From Desulfosoma sp. (GTDB lineage: Bacteria > Desulfobacterota > Syntrophobacteria > Syntrophobacterales > DSM-9756), in NCBI GenBank assembly GCA_037481875.1, contig JBBFKY010000011.1, positions 56,990 through 120,989 of the forward strand: a stretch of 64,000 bases of DNA. The letters run 5' to 3'. The notes under the pieces are model-generated. The model did not search any database. It was not told where the DNA came from and worked only from the letters and a program-made list of their open reading frames with translations. This document shows, piece after piece, positions 8,464 to 17,821 of the stretch. The position numbers and the translations under genes are program-made. Numbering within the stretch: the first letter of the stretch is position 1; every line of letters starts with the position of its first letter.

Positions 8464-9155
8464 GAACCACTCCGGTCTCGAAACCGGTAGCCCACACCCC
8501 GAATCGTTTCTACAAAACCGGCGTATCCTTCCAGTTTTTGACGAAGCCGGCGAATATGTGTATCCACCGTTCGAGCATAGCCTTCGAAATGATAACCCCA
8601 CACGCGATCTAAAAGCCGATCTCGAGACAAGACGCGGCCCTTATTGGACATCAATTCCAACAGGAGCTTGAATTCCGTGGCCGTCAGGGTCACTTCCTTA
8701 CGATCGATCCACACACGATGCGCCTGAGGGTCCACGACCAATCCTTCCGCAGAAAGCAGATTTTCTCCGGATTCAGCGGGGGAGACACGGCGCATAACCG
8801 CCTGAACCCTAAGGACCAGTTCCCTTGGACTAAACGGCTTGACCACATAATCATCCCCGCCCATTTCCAAACCCAAAATACGGTCGGCTTCTTCGCCTCG
8901 AGCCGTCAAGATGATGATGGGAATGGATGCCGTGTCTTGATGCCGTTTCAGAGCCTTGCAGACTTCGAGACCATCCATGCCTGGAAGCATTAGATCCAGA
9001 ACGATCAAATCGGGCTTTTCTTGTGTGGCTCTCTCCAAACCCGAGACCCCGTCTTCGGCTTTGAGAACCTCATAGTCGGCAGCTTTGAGATGCCAAGCCA
9101 CCAGGTTCAAGATGTCTTTGTCATCCTCGATGATAAGGACCTTTCCTCGTGCCAC
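8460..9155 (-). CDS. phoB: phosphate regulon response regulator PhoB
   Basis: From GTG 9155 (GGAGG 5 bases upstream) the protein is 231 residues: a receiver domain with acidic pocket D11-D12 and phospho-acceptor Asp54 (VLDLMLPGMDG), conserved Thr and Lys (LTARGEE, VVKPFSPRELVLRV), and an OmpR-type winged helix (DRLLDRVWGYHFEGYARTVDTHIRRLR). Such regulators bind Pho boxes as dimers. An array of 11-bp repeats lies 104-147 bases upstream on its strand, so autoregulation is likely. Reading the frame further upstream would run through those repeats and adds no family-like sequence. Confidence 0.95.
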   Translation of the reverse strand: MARGKVLIIEDDKDILNLVAWHLKAADYEVLKAEDGVSGLERATQEKPDLIVLDLMLPGMDGLEVCKALKRHQDTASIPIIILTARGEEADRILGLEMGGDDYVVKPFSPRELVLRVQAVMRRVSPAESGENLLSAEGLVVDPQAHRVWIDRKEVTLTATEFKLLLELMSNKGRVLSRDRLLDRVWGYHFEGYARTVDTHIRRLRQKLEGYAGFVETIRGVGYRFRDRSGS

Positions 9156-9258
9156 GAACACCTCCGTGACAATGCGTTTCCGAACTCCAAAAACACTCTT
9201 TCCCTTTGGATACCCGATGTTTCCTCTAAAGTCATTGGAACATCGCCATGAAACGTCA

Positions 9259-9302
9259 ATTTTGTCACAGTGACGTGATGAATCTGTGACGTTTGTGTGA
9301 CA
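9259..9302 (-). promoter_or_regulatory. Pho-box array upstream of phoBR-phoU
   Basis: On the minus strand four consecutive 11-bp units read TGTCACACAAA, CGTCACAGATT, CATCACGTCAC and TGTGACAAAAT (9302 down to 9259). The 11-bp spacing and TGTCAC-like half-sites match the PhoB direct-repeat operator. Position upstream of the phoB GTG fits autoregulation. Confidence 0.75.
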
Positions 9303-9360
9303 CAGTTTTTTTCCCATGGAAAGCCTTGAGAATCGTCAGAGCTCCGTTCCTTAAAAGCAC

Positions 9361-9404
9361 TGTAACATGATTGTCACATAGCGGTAACGTCGCGTTCACA
9401 TGCT
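9361..9404 (+). promoter_or_regulatory. Pho-box array upstream of pstCASB
   Basis: Four consecutive 11-bp units read TGTAACATGAT, TGTCACATAGC, GGTAACGTCGC and GTTCACATGCT. This is the same periodic operator as the divergent array 60 bases away, but oriented toward pstC. It predicts PhoB-activated transcription of the transporter genes. The pstC start lies about 107 bases downstream. Confidence 0.75.
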
Positions 9405-9511
9405 CTTCGTAAAGTCCCCGTGACATGAAAAAGGTTGTAGCTCAAAAGCTAAGAGTCAGGGATTCAAAAAACGGCGCTTTGTCAGGGCCCGAATGATCGA
9501 GAAAAGTTGCC

Positions 9512-10897
9512 ATGTCTAGTTTGGTTGTCTTCTGTGTTCTACTTTTGAGTGCTACGGCGTACGCCCTGGGCCGTCGCCGTGCGCTTCGTCTCGTCGGCGG
9601 CGAAACTCATGCCAGACAGCTTGCCTCCAGGCCCCACTACTACGGCGTTTATCTGGCCATGTGGTGCGCTCTCCCCGCTCTGCTGATCTTCTTCCTTTGG
9701 ATCTTGCTGGAACCTGTGCTGCTGGAACAGTGGGTCCTACGTCACCTTCCTGATTCTTACCAAGGGCTTTCTTCGGATCGTTTGAGTCTTGTGCTCAATG
9801 ACATCAGAAATTTGGCCCAGGGGGGCATTGTTTCCGGGCAGGCCGACTCTGCCATTCAGGCGGCCGCGGAGCAGTATAAGAGGCTGCAGACTTTGGCGAG
9901 GACGGCCCTATGGACGGCTGTCCTGACCTTTGCGGGTCTTGGCGTCCAGATGGGGTATAGAAAAATCTCGGTTTCTTTTCGAGCGCGAAACCAAGTGGAA
10001 AAGGTTCTGCGTGTCTTTCTGATCTTGGCGTCTACCATCGCTGTTTTGACCACCGTGGGCATCATTTTTTCTGTTCTTTTTGAAGCCATGAGGTTTTTTC
10101 GTCTGGTGCCGTGGTGGGAATTTCTGTTGGGTCTTAAATGGAGCCCTCAGATGGCGATCCGCGCCGACCAGGTGGGAGCTTCCGGGGCTTTCGGCATGAT
10201 CCCCGTCTTTACGGGAACCCTTCTCATTGCCGCCATTGCCATGGCCGTTGCCGTCCCTTTAGGGCTTCTTTCGGCTGTTTACCTCAGTGAATACGCCCCG
10301 AAAAAGGCGCGCGCCATTGTCAAGCCCATTTTGGAAATTTTGGCGGGGATTCCCACCGTGGTTTATGGCTTTTTCGCCGCCTTAACCGTTGGGCCTTCCA
10401 TTCGGCGAGTCGGCGAAAGTCTAGGGCTTTCGGTGGCGTCGGAAAGTGCTCTGGCAGCGGGCTTGGTCATGGGGATCATGATTGTTCCTTTTATCTCCTC
10501 CTTGTCCGACGATGTGATCACAGCTGTCCCCAATGATCTTCGTGACGGGTCATTAGCTCTGGGGGCCACCCGTTCTGAAACCGTCAAGAAAGTGGTTCTT
10601 CCGGCGGCTTTGCCGGGCATTGTGGGAGGTGTGTTGCTGGGAATGTCCCGCGCCGTCGGCGAAACGATGATCGTCGTCATGGCGGCGGGCTTAGCCGCCA
10701 ACCTGACCCTGAACCCTCTTTCGGCCGTGACGACGGTGACCGTGCAGATTGTCACCTTGCTTGTGGGGGATCAGGAATTCGACAGTCCCAAGACGCTGGC
10801 AGCCTTTGCCTTGGGCTTGGTTCTTTTTGTGGTGACCTTAATCCTCAACATCATCGCCTTGTACGTGGTTCGTAAGTATCGGGAGCAATATGAATAA
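9512..10897 (+). CDS. pstC: phosphate ABC transporter permease PstC (long form)
   Basis: The 461-residue inner-membrane protein is longer than classical PstC (about 300). The C-terminal 280 residues form the BPD_transp_1 permease with the cytoplasmic coupling loop ALGATRSETVKKVVLPAALP and the PstC/PstA signature SRAVGETMIVVMAAG. The extra N-terminal part has membrane helices (about 1-20, 45-70) and a 110-residue extracytoplasmic segment. Such long PstC forms are known in several proteobacteria. It is the first gene after the Pho-box array; the SD before the ATG is weak. Confidence 0.93.
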   Translation: MSSLVVFCVLLLSATAYALGRRRALRLVGGETHARQLASRPHYYGVYLAMWCALPALLIFFLWILLEPVLLEQWVLRHLPDSYQGLSSDRLSLVLNDIRNLAQGGIVSGQADSAIQAAAEQYKRLQTLARTALWTAVLTFAGLGVQMGYRKISVSFRARNQVEKVLRVFLILASTIAVLTTVGIIFSVLFEAMRFFRLVPWWEFLLGLKWSPQMAIRADQVGASGAFGMIPVFTGTLLIAAIAMAVAVPLGLLSAVYLSEYAPKKARAIVKPILEILAGIPTVVYGFFAALTVGPSIRRVGESLGLSVASESALAAGLVMGIMIVPFISSLSDDVITAVPNDLRDGSLALGATRSETVKKVVLPAALPGIVGGVLLGMSRAVGETMIVVMAAGLAANLTLNPLSAVTTVTVQIVTLLVGDQEFDSPKTLAAFALGLVLFVVTLILNIIALYVVRKYREQYE

Positions 10898-12194
10898 ACA
10901 AGTGACGTTGCCTTCTTCTGAATCCGTTTCGACCTCGTCTCGAACGGTAAAAATGGTGCAGGCCGGTCTGGCCAAACGTTACCGAGCGGAAAAAAGGTTT
11001 CGAACACTGGGGGCGGCCGCGGTGCTCTGTGCCTTAGCCTTTTTGGCTTTTATGTTTCTGGACATCCTTTCCAAGGGGTATACGGCCTTTCAGCGAACAG
11101 TTGTCTTGTTGGACATCTATGTGGACCCTGACGAGGTGCACGTGGGGAATCTGGATCGTGCCGATTACCAAGGTTTGGTGAAAAGGAGTCTTGAAAAGCT
11201 CTTTCCTGAAGTCGAAGGCAGGCAGCAAAAAAGGGAGCTCTTTAGCCTGGTCAGTACCGGAGCCGGAACGGTGGTGCGAGAAAAGGTCCTGGAAGACACA
11301 TCGGTTATCGGCAAGACTCTTTCCCTCTGGGTTCCGGCCTCGGCGGATGTGGACATGGTGGTCAAGGGTCATGTGGATCGCCGACTTCCGGAATCGGAAC
11401 GACGCCTGGGAGACCGAAGCCTTCAGTGGCTTCAGGTCCTGGAATCTCAAGGGCGTGTGGCGAAACATTGGAATATGGCGTTTTTTACTTCAGGAGATTC
11501 TCGAGAACCGGAACTGGCGGGTATTTTAGGAGCCACAGCGGGATCCTTTTACACCCTTTTGGTCACTTTGGCCCTGTCCTTTCCCATCGGCGTGGCGGCA
11601 GCCGTTTATTTGGAAGAATTTGCGCCTAAAAACCGCTGGACGGACATCCTCGAGGTCAACATCAACAACCTGGCGGCCGTCCCTTCCATTGTCTTTGGAC
11701 TTCTCGGCCTCGCCGTTTTTCTCTCCTTTTTCGGTCTCCCACGATCTTCTCCCTTGGTGGGTGGCCTTGTGCTGACCCTTATGACCTTACCGACCATTAT
11801 CATTGCCGGGCGAGCTTCTCTTCAGGCCGTGCCTCCATCCATTCGGGATGCGGCTTTGAGTGTCGGGGCTTCGCCCATGCAAGCCGTCTTTCACCATGTG
11901 TTGCCTTTGGCTCTTCCAGGCATGCTCACGGGAACCATCATCGGCATGGCGAGAGCTCTAGGGGAAACCGCGCCTTTGCTCATGGTGGGAATGGTTGCTT
12001 TTGTTGTGGATATTCCTCGAAGATTCACCGACCCAGCCACCGTCCTTCCTGTCCAAATCTATCTGTGGGCGGACAGTGCCGAACGTGCCTTTGTCGAAAG
12101 GACCTCGGCTGCCATCTTGGTGCTGCTGGCGTTCCTGATCGTCATGAATGCGACGGCGGTCTATTTGAGGAACCGATTTGAACGGCGTTGGTGA
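10890..12194 (+). CDS. pstA: phosphate ABC transporter permease PstA (long form)
   Basis: The 434-residue partner permease overlaps the pstC end by eight bases. It has TM1 near residues 37-60, an extracytoplasmic insert of about 140 residues, then the permease core with SVGASPMQAVFHHVLPLALP and GMARALGETAPLLMVG. The long N-terminal half mirrors the one in PstC, so the two enlarged permeases likely co-evolved. It forms the heterodimeric channel with PstC, powered by PstB. Confidence 0.93.
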   Translation: MNKQVTLPSSESVSTSSRTVKMVQAGLAKRYRAEKRFRTLGAAAVLCALAFLAFMFLDILSKGYTAFQRTVVLLDIYVDPDEVHVGNLDRADYQGLVKRSLEKLFPEVEGRQQKRELFSLVSTGAGTVVREKVLEDTSVIGKTLSLWVPASADVDMVVKGHVDRRLPESERRLGDRSLQWLQVLESQGRVAKHWNMAFFTSGDSREPELAGILGATAGSFYTLLVTLALSFPIGVAAAVYLEEFAPKNRWTDILEVNINNLAAVPSIVFGLLGLAVFLSFFGLPRSSPLVGGLVLTLMTLPTIIIAGRASLQAVPPSIRDAALSVGASPMQAVFHHVLPLALPGMLTGTIIGMARALGETAPLLMVGMVAFVVDIPRRFTDPATVLPVQIYLWADSAERAFVERTSAAILVLLAFLIVMNATAVYLRNRFERRW

Positions 12195-12305
12195 ACAAAG
12201 AAAGGAGGTGTCTTTTTATCGGATGGCAAACATCTCAGGGACATGAAAGAAACGAGCGTCTGTGAAAGAAATCAACTTAACAAAAATTTCAAGGAGAGTC
12301 GCACC

Positions 12306-13355
12306 ATGAAACGTTTATTTTGCTCAGTCGTCGCCCTTTCAATGCTTTTTGTATTTCAGACGCCCTCGAGTGCTCAAGCTCGGGATTATATCTTCATCGT
12401 GGGATCGTCCACCGTTTATCCTTTTTCCACAACAGTGGCAGAAAAGTTTGGAAAGGCTTATGGATTCAAGACGCCCAAGGTGGAATCCACGGGAACCGGC
12501 GGTGGTTTTAAGCTCTTTTGCGCAGGGGTTGGGGTGGAACACCCCGATATCAGCAACGCATCCCGGGCCATTAAAAAGTCAGAATTGGAAACATGTGCCC
12601 AAAATGGAGTGAAGGAAATCGTTGAGGTCAAGATCGGTTATGACGGCATTGTTTTGGCCAATAGCAAGAAAGCTCCGGTGATGAAGCTGTCTCGAAAGGA
12701 CATCTTTTTGGCCTTGGCAGCCGAAATTCCAGATCCCAAAGGCGGAGGCGCCATGGTGAAAAACCCGCACAAGACCTGGAAAGACGTGAATCCTTCCCTG
12801 CCGGACAAGAAGATTGAGGTCCTTGGACCTCCTCCTACCTCTGGAACTCGAGACGCTTTCCTAGAATTGGCCATGGAAGAAGGAGCGTCCGAGATCGAAT
12901 CCATGAAAGCCTTGAAGAAAACCGATGAAAAAGCTTTCAGAAAGGCTGTGCACAGCCTTCGAGAAGATGGTGCCTGGATTGATGCCGGGGAAAACGACAA
13001 CCTTATCGTCCAAAAGCTTTTATCTAACCCGGATGCGGTCGGTGTTTTCGGGTTCAGTTTCCTGGATCAGAACACGGACAAGATTCAAGGAGCCGAAGTA
13101 GACGGTGTAGCTCCTACTTTTGAAACCATCTCCGCCCAAAAATACACCCTCTCAAGGCCCCTCTTCTTCTATGTCAAGAAAGCTCATGTGGGCAGCATTC
13201 CCGGCATTAAAGAATTTGTTCAGGAATTCACCGATGACAAAGCTTGGGGACCCCAAGGGTACTTGGCCGACAAAGGCTTGATTCCACTTCCGGAAAGTGA
13301 AAGGGCTTCCATGAGGGAAGCGGCCCGTGCGATGAAACCCTTGGCCATGCAATGA
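12306..13355 (+). CDS. pstS: periplasmic phosphate-binding protein PstS
   Basis: ATG 12306 follows AAGGAG by about 9 bases and begins a clear signal peptide (MKRLFCSVVALSMLFVFQ, likely cut after SSAQA). The mature protein opens IVGSSTVYPFSTTVAEKFG, continues with ESTGTGGGFKLFCAGVG, and has ISNASRAIKKSE and PPPTSGTRDAF, the phosphate-contacting segments of PstS. Product length is 349. Unusually, pstS is the third gene of the operon rather than the first. An in-frame ATG at 12243 would precede the signal peptide and is less likely. Confidence 0.93.
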   Translation: MKRLFCSVVALSMLFVFQTPSSAQARDYIFIVGSSTVYPFSTTVAEKFGKAYGFKTPKVESTGTGGGFKLFCAGVGVEHPDISNASRAIKKSELETCAQNGVKEIVEVKIGYDGIVLANSKKAPVMKLSRKDIFLALAAEIPDPKGGGAMVKNPHKTWKDVNPSLPDKKIEVLGPPPTSGTRDAFLELAMEEGASEIESMKALKKTDEKAFRKAVHSLREDGAWIDAGENDNLIVQKLLSNPDAVGVFGFSFLDQNTDKIQGAEVDGVAPTFETISAQKYTLSRPLFFYVKKAHVGSIPGIKEFVQEFTDDKAWGPQGYLADKGLIPLPESERASMREAARAMKPLAMQ

Positions 13356-13385
13356 TCCTTTAAATTTTCCAGGTAAACCGAGTGA

Positions 13386-13417
13386 GTGCAAGGGTCGTGG
13401 CTTTTCGGCCCTTGCAC
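13386..13417 (+). promoter_or_regulatory. pstS-pstB intercistronic hairpin
   Basis: GTGCAAGGG (13386-13394) pairs perfectly with CCCTTGCAC (13409-13417) around a 14-base loop. There is no U-tract, so it looks like an RNA-stabilising or attenuating hairpin rather than a full terminator. It could protect the pstS message and lower pstB expression, which suits the excess of PstS needed over PstB. Its presence argues against a pstB start at 13386. Confidence 0.5.
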
Positions 13418-13445
13418 GCGGCTTTCATCCTTGTTGGAATATGCT

Positions 13446-14357
13446 ATGGAAACGGTCATGGATGCTTTTGTGAATACGAAAAGTTTCAAGATTTTGAAGG
13501 ACCCGAGGCAGGGGGATCATGTGGTGGCCGGAGATGATGATAAGAAGGAAAAAGAGCCTCTAAAGCCTTCCACAGCTACGGTGGGAGATATCCATGTGGC
13601 TGATCCTCGCATGACGTGCCGCCATGTGAACGTCTTCTACGGGGAAAAGAGAGCCATTCGGGATGTTTCCATAGACATCGGCCGAAACGAGGTGCTGGCC
13701 ATGATCGGTCCTTCTGGATGCGGCAAGTCCACGTTTCTTCGATGCCTGAACCGCATGAACGACACCATCGAAGGGTGCCGTGTCACAGGGACGATTACCC
13801 TGGATGGGCAGGACATTTACGATCCGGCCTTGGACGTGGTCCTTCTGCGCGCTCAGGTGGGTATGGTTTTTCAAAAGCCGAACCCCTTTCCCAAGTCCAT
13901 CTACGACAATGTGGCGTACGGTCCCAAAATTCATGGCCTGGCCCAAAGTCGGGAAGAACTGGATGAAATTGTAGAAACATCCCTTCGCAAAGCCGGCTTG
14001 TGGGAAGAAGTCAAAGATCGACTGCATCAGTCGGGAACCAGCCTTTCGGGAGGGCAACAACAGAGGCTGTGCATTGCCCGGGCCATTGCGGTGAATCCCG
14101 AAGTGATTTTAATGGATGAGCCTTGCTCGGCTTTGGATCCCATTGCTACGGGACGCATTGAAGACCTGATGCACGAGCTGCGCGCCCAGTACAGCATCGT
14201 CATTGTGACTCACTCCATGCAGCAGGCGGCTCGAGTGTCCCAACGGACGGCCTTTTTTCATATGGGGGATCTGATTGAAGTAGGACCCACGGACCGCATC
14301 TTTACGCGACCTTGCCACAAACTGACAGAAGATTACATCACGGGGCGCTTTGGCTAG
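13446..14357 (+). CDS. pstB: phosphate ABC transporter ATP-binding protein PstB
   Basis: The ATPase has Walker [10 protein letters not shown], the PstB-specific NRMND stretch, Q-loop VFQKPNPFP, signature [16 protein letters not shown], and Walker [21 protein letters not shown]. The typical PstB is about 250-260 residues; here an N-terminal extension of about 45 residues (low-complexity, Lys/Asp/Glu-rich) precedes the core. ATG 13446 gives 303 residues; ATG 13458 is also possible. Its 3' end overlaps the convergent livF by 20 bases. Confidence 0.95.
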   Translation: METVMDAFVNTKSFKILKDPRQGDHVVAGDDDKKEKEPLKPSTATVGDIHVADPRMTCRHVNVFYGEKRAIRDVSIDIGRNEVLAMIGPSGCGKSTFLRCLNRMNDTIEGCRVTGTITLDGQDIYDPALDVVLLRAQVGMVFQKPNPFPKSIYDNVAYGPKIHGLAQSREELDEIVETSLRKAGLWEEVKDRLHQSGTSLSGGQQQRLCIARAIAVNPEVILMDEPCSALDPIATGRIEDLMHELRAQYSIVIVTHSMQQAARVSQRTAFFHMGDLIEVGPTDRIFTRPCHKLTEDYITGRFG

Positions 14358-15099
14358 TTTCTTGAGAGTTGCCGAAAAGAATCTGAATCACATGGTGGTG
14401 GCGCAAAATTTCCGGACCCGGACCCGTCAAGGTTACGGATCCATCTTCAATAAGGAAAGCCACGTCGGCTACACGTAAAATGCGACGGACGTGCTGCCCG
14501 GCGATGAGCAAGGTCAGACCGCTTTTTCGCAATTTTTGAAAGGCGCTGCAGAAACGCCGCACCACCTTTGGGCTCAGCCCCAGAAAAGGATCGTCCAAGA
14601 GCAAGAGTCGAGCCCCGGCCATAAGGCCTCGGCCAAGCACGACCATGCGTTTTTCTCCACCGCTTAAAGCTCCGGCCCTCTGACGTTTTTTTTCCTCCAG
14701 TTCCGGAAAAAGACAAAACACCAATCGAAGTTTTTCGTCCAAACGTCGGCGATGCAGATACCCCCCCACCTCCAAATTTTCCAGCACGGACATTTCCGCA
14801 AAAACACTCATGCCTTCCGGAACATAAACAAGACCTAGGGCGACGATGTCGGCTACGTCCAAGGTTTCGATTCGTTTTCCATCGTAGACGATCTCGCCGA
14901 GAACAGGTCGAATGATCCCGGCCACACACTTTAAAATAGTCGTTTTTCCTGCTCCGTTAGGTCCGACCATGGCGACGATTTGCTGAGACCACACACTGAA
15001 GGAGACATCCTGAAGCACCGGTGTGGATCCGATCCAGGCACTTAGGTTCTGCACCTGAAGTAAAGGTGTTCTCTTTTCTTCGGCCGACATACCCATCAC
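14338..15099 (-). CDS. livF: branched-chain amino acid ABC transporter ATP-binding protein LivF
   Basis: The 253-residue ATPase has Walker [10 protein letters not shown], signature [16 protein letters not shown] and Walker [14 protein letters not shown]. The LivF-type run [21 protein letters not shown] is clear. GTG 15099 overlaps the livG stop by four bases; ATG codons follow at 15096 and 15090. The Walker B region reads DDP rather than the usual DEP, so the catalytic glutamate appears replaced by Asp; activity may be reduced or rely on the LivG site. Confidence 0.92.
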   Translation of the reverse strand: MMGMSAEEKRTPLLQVQNLSAWIGSTPVLQDVSFSVWSQQIVAMVGPNGAGKTTILKCVAGIIRPVLGEIVYDGKRIETLDVADIVALGLVYVPEGMSVFAEMSVLENLEVGGYLHRRRLDEKLRLVFCLFPELEEKKRQRAGALSGGEKRMVVLGRGLMAGARLLLLDDPFLGLSPKVVRRFCSAFQKLRKSGLTLLIAGQHVRRILRVADVAFLIEDGSVTLTGPGPEILRHHHVIQILFGNSQETSQSAP

Positions 15100-15845
15100 G
15101 CCTCTTCGGGTGCTTCCCGTTCGCCCAGATAGGCCGATAGAACTTCCGGATGGTGGAGCACTTCGTGGGGAGAACCTTCAACGATTTTTTCCCCTTGATC
15201 CAAGGCTACCAAGCGATCCGAGACTCGGGCCGTAAGGTTCAAGAAATGATCCACCAGGACAATGGTCATGCCGCGTTCACGCAAGGAAAGAACCAGTTGA
15301 GCCGCCTGATTGACGGCATAAGGGCTGAGTCCTGCAGCAATTTCATCCAAAAGAAGCAAGGAAGGGCGGGTGGCCAAGGCACGAGCCACTTCCAGGCGCC
15401 GCTGTTCGGAAAGGGTCAGTTCCTTTCCAAGCGTGTGTCTTTTTTCTTCCAACCCCACCAAACAAAGCCATTCCAGCGCCGCATCTCGGTCCGAAACGGG
15501 AGGCTCGCTTTTCGCAAAGCCCTTTCCGAACCACATGGCGATAAGCACGTTCTCTTCCGCGGTCATTTCCGGAAAGGGACGCGCAATTTGAAACGTCCGG
15601 GCAATGCCGGCTTGACACACACGATAAGGAGCCCATCCGGTGATGGGCCGTCCCATGAAGATCACATCGCCCGAAGAAGCTTGCACCAGGCCGCAGACCA
15701 CGTTGAAGAGGGTTGTTTTTCCTGCTCCGTTTGGGCCGATGAGGCTGACGATTTCGCCTTCATGCACGGCAAAGCTGACATCCTTTAAAACGGTGCGCGT
15801 GCCGAAACGCACCACCAGGTGATGGATTTCCAGAACACGTTTCAT
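15096..15845 (-). CDS. livG: branched-chain amino acid ABC transporter ATP-binding protein LivG
   Basis: From ATG 15845 (four-base overlap with the livM stop) the protein is 249 residues with Walker [10 protein letters not shown], the LivG-type signature LTLSEQRRLEVARALA, and Walker B LLLLDEIAAGLSP. The segment GIARTFQIARPFPEMTAEEN is diagnostic of LivG. A longer in-frame reading upstream lies wholly inside livM and lacks family resemblance. It pairs with LivF to energise LivHM. Confidence 0.93.
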   Translation of the reverse strand: MKRVLEIHHLVVRFGTRTVLKDVSFAVHEGEIVSLIGPNGAGKTTLFNVVCGLVQASSGDVIFMGRPITGWAPYRVCQAGIARTFQIARPFPEMTAEENVLIAMWFGKGFAKSEPPVSDRDAALEWLCLVGLEEKRHTLGKELTLSEQRRLEVARALATRPSLLLLDEIAAGLSPYAVNQAAQLVLSLRERGMTIVLVDHFLNLTARVSDRLVALDQGEKIVEGSPHEVLHHPEVLSAYLGEREAPEEA

Positions 15846-16792
15846 CGGCTCCACGATCCCAAACCCTTTGGAAAGAAAAGCACGGCAGCGACTATCACCA
15901 GGCCGTAAATCGCCGCATGGCCCGCGGGCAGGACGGGATGCAAAACGAACTGGTCCAGTGGGTAAAGAAAAAGGGCGCCGAGGACAGGGCCATACCAGCG
16001 AAAACGGCCTCCGAGAATGGAAAGCACTAGGGGCAAAGCTGAGAAGTGGGCACTGAAAACAAGGGCCGGCTCCACAAACCCATGCAGATGCGCGTAAAGA
16101 CCGCCGCACAAGCCTGTGAGAACGGCGCTGAGAGTCATGGCGGTCCAACGCAGACGATGCACGGGAACTCCAAGGACTCCTGCCGCCTGTTCATCTTCTC
16201 GAATCGCTCGCAAGGCCCAGCCCCAACGGGAATGGATGGCCTTGTGATGAAGCCAGGTTCCGGCGAGAAGCACGCCTAAGAGGGCGTAGTACTGCGCCCT
16301 CATATTGGCGCCCAGGTCCAAGGTGCTTCCTGCCAATCGAATCGCAGGTAAAGGCGCAATACCTACCAGGCCCATGGACCCGAAAGTGATCGATTCCCAA
16401 TTGTCCGCGATAACTTTGGGGATTTCTACGGAAGCCAGGGTCACAAGGGCGAAAGTGGCACCACGCAGGTTTCGAAAAACAGCCGCGCACAGAGCGCCGT
16501 AAATCCCGGCGCTCAAGGCGGCTGCCGAAAGAGTCCAGACAAGGTTGGAATGTCCGTAATGATCCATGAGGGCCACACCGTAGGCACCGAGCCCAAAATA
16601 GGCGGCGTGGCCCAAAGAAATAAGGCCGGTTAAAGCCGTTAGGTTCCAGGCCATGGACATGACGGCATAAAGAAAAGCCAGGCTCAAAACGCGGCAGACA
16701 AGGGTTTCGTGCGGCGTGATAGCAGGCCACACTGCCAGCACCAAAACAACGGCCCAAAAGAGAATGAAGGAAGGAAAGAGCGTTCTTTTCAC
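15842..16792 (-). CDS. livM: branched-chain amino acid ABC transporter permease LivM
   Basis: GTG 16792 overlaps the livH stop by four bases (GTGA) and yields 316 residues with about eight to ten hydrophobic segments. Family blocks include NLTALTGLISLGHAAYFGLGAYG and the cytoplasmic loop RAIREDEQAAGVLGVPVHRLRW, typical of LivM. It forms the transmembrane channel with LivH. A longer in-frame extension overlaps livH and is not credible. Confidence 0.92.
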   Translation of the reverse strand: MKRTLFPSFILFWAVVLVLAVWPAITPHETLVCRVLSLAFLYAVMSMAWNLTALTGLISLGHAAYFGLGAYGVALMDHYGHSNLVWTLSAAALSAGIYGALCAAVFRNLRGATFALVTLASVEIPKVIADNWESITFGSMGLVGIAPLPAIRLAGSTLDLGANMRAQYYALLGVLLAGTWLHHKAIHSRWGWALRAIREDEQAAGVLGVPVHRLRWTAMTLSAVLTGLCGGLYAHLHGFVEPALVFSAHFSALPLVLSILGGRFRWYGPVLGALFLYPLDQFVLHPVLPAGHAAIYGLVIVAAVLFFPKGLGSWSR

Positions 16793-17661
16793 AATTCCGG
16801 GGCCGACCTTTTCCCCACCAGCAGTCCGTGAGGTTTCCACAACAGCAAAACGATGAGAATCAGAGCACTGACCAATTCGCGCCAGTTCGTCCCCAAAACC
16901 AGCGAAGCCCCTGATTCTAAAGCCGCCAGGACACAGGCTCCAAGTAGAAGACTTCGCACATGCCCGACACCGGCAAAAATGGTGATCACAATGGCGATGA
17001 GGGTCGCTTCCATGCCTCCGGCCGGATGCAGATAGGCCAAGCGTCCAAAGATCGGCCCGGCAAGGCCGATGAGCAGACCTCCGATGGCAAAAGCCACCTT
17101 TTTCATGCGGCGCACATGAATTCCTGCCAGCATGGCCGCTTCCCGCTCTTGAATGGTGGCTCGCAAAGCCTTGCCCAAATAAGTCCGATGCAACATCAAA
17201 AAGACGCCGGCTGTGGCTGCGGAAGACAGCACAAAACTCCAAAGGTGCGTGGACGTGACCGTGGTGCCGGGAAAAGGCGAAAAAACGGTGTCTTCAAAAG
17301 AAGGGATCAAGCGGTAGTCGGCACTGAAGAGAAACAGCATAATGTTCTGGGCAATGAGGGCGATGCCGAAGGTCATGACCAGAGAATTCAATTCATAAGG
17401 TTCCCCTACCTTGTTCAGCACCTGATGTATGCCGATGAGCACCAGGCTGAGACACAGCATGCAGACGGGAAGGGTCATCCAAAAGGCCCAGCCGAACCCC
17501 TTCATCAGGCCATAGGCAATATAGCCGCTTAAAACAATCAATTCTCCATGGGCGAGATTAAAGGCGTGGGTGACACCAAAGATCAGGGAAAACCCTAAAG
17601 CCGTCAAAGTGTAAAAGAAACCGAGTGATAAAACTCCGATCAAGAATTGCACCCACATCAT
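16789..17661 (-). CDS. livH: branched-chain amino acid ABC transporter permease LivH
   Basis: The 290-residue membrane protein starts with two Met codons and shows LivH blocks GFSLIFGVTHAFNLAHGEL and RATIQEREAAMLAGIHVRRMK. Several hydrophobic helices span the length. It is the first permease gene after livK, separated by a 160-base spacer that carries a GC-rich palindrome. Confidence 0.93.
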   Translation of the reverse strand: MMWVQFLIGVLSLGFFYTLTALGFSLIFGVTHAFNLAHGELIVLSGYIAYGLMKGFGWAFWMTLPVCMLCLSLVLIGIHQVLNKVGEPYELNSLVMTFGIALIAQNIMLFLFSADYRLIPSFEDTVFSPFPGTTVTSTHLWSFVLSSAATAGVFLMLHRTYLGKALRATIQEREAAMLAGIHVRRMKKVAFAIGGLLIGLAGPIFGRLAYLHPAGGMEATLIAIVITIFAGVGHVRSLLLGACVLAALESGASLVLGTNWRELVSALILIVLLLWKPHGLLVGKRSAPEL

Positions 17662-17689
17662 CTCTGCCTATCGTGTATAAGGCCGGCCA

Positions 17690-17785
17690 CTCGGGAGCTC
17701 GCTCCTCAGGGACGAAAGGAACTCTTTTCCTGGAAAGGCGTGCCTTTGGCCCGCCATGGATGCGGGCGGGACGCCCGCTCTTTTG
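17690..17785. repeat. GC-rich palindromic spacer between livK and livH
   Basis: The spacer holds GGGAGCTCGCTCC and, further on, a segment of the form GGCCCGCCATGGATGCGGGC followed by GGGACGCCCGC. It resembles palindromes at 5.7-5.85, 25.75 and 52.19 kb. It could act as an mRNA-stabilising hairpin that favours the binding-protein message; this is inference. Confidence 0.5.
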
Positions 17786-17821
17786 GGAGACCAATGCCTT
17801 TCCTCATTGTCGGACAGACCT

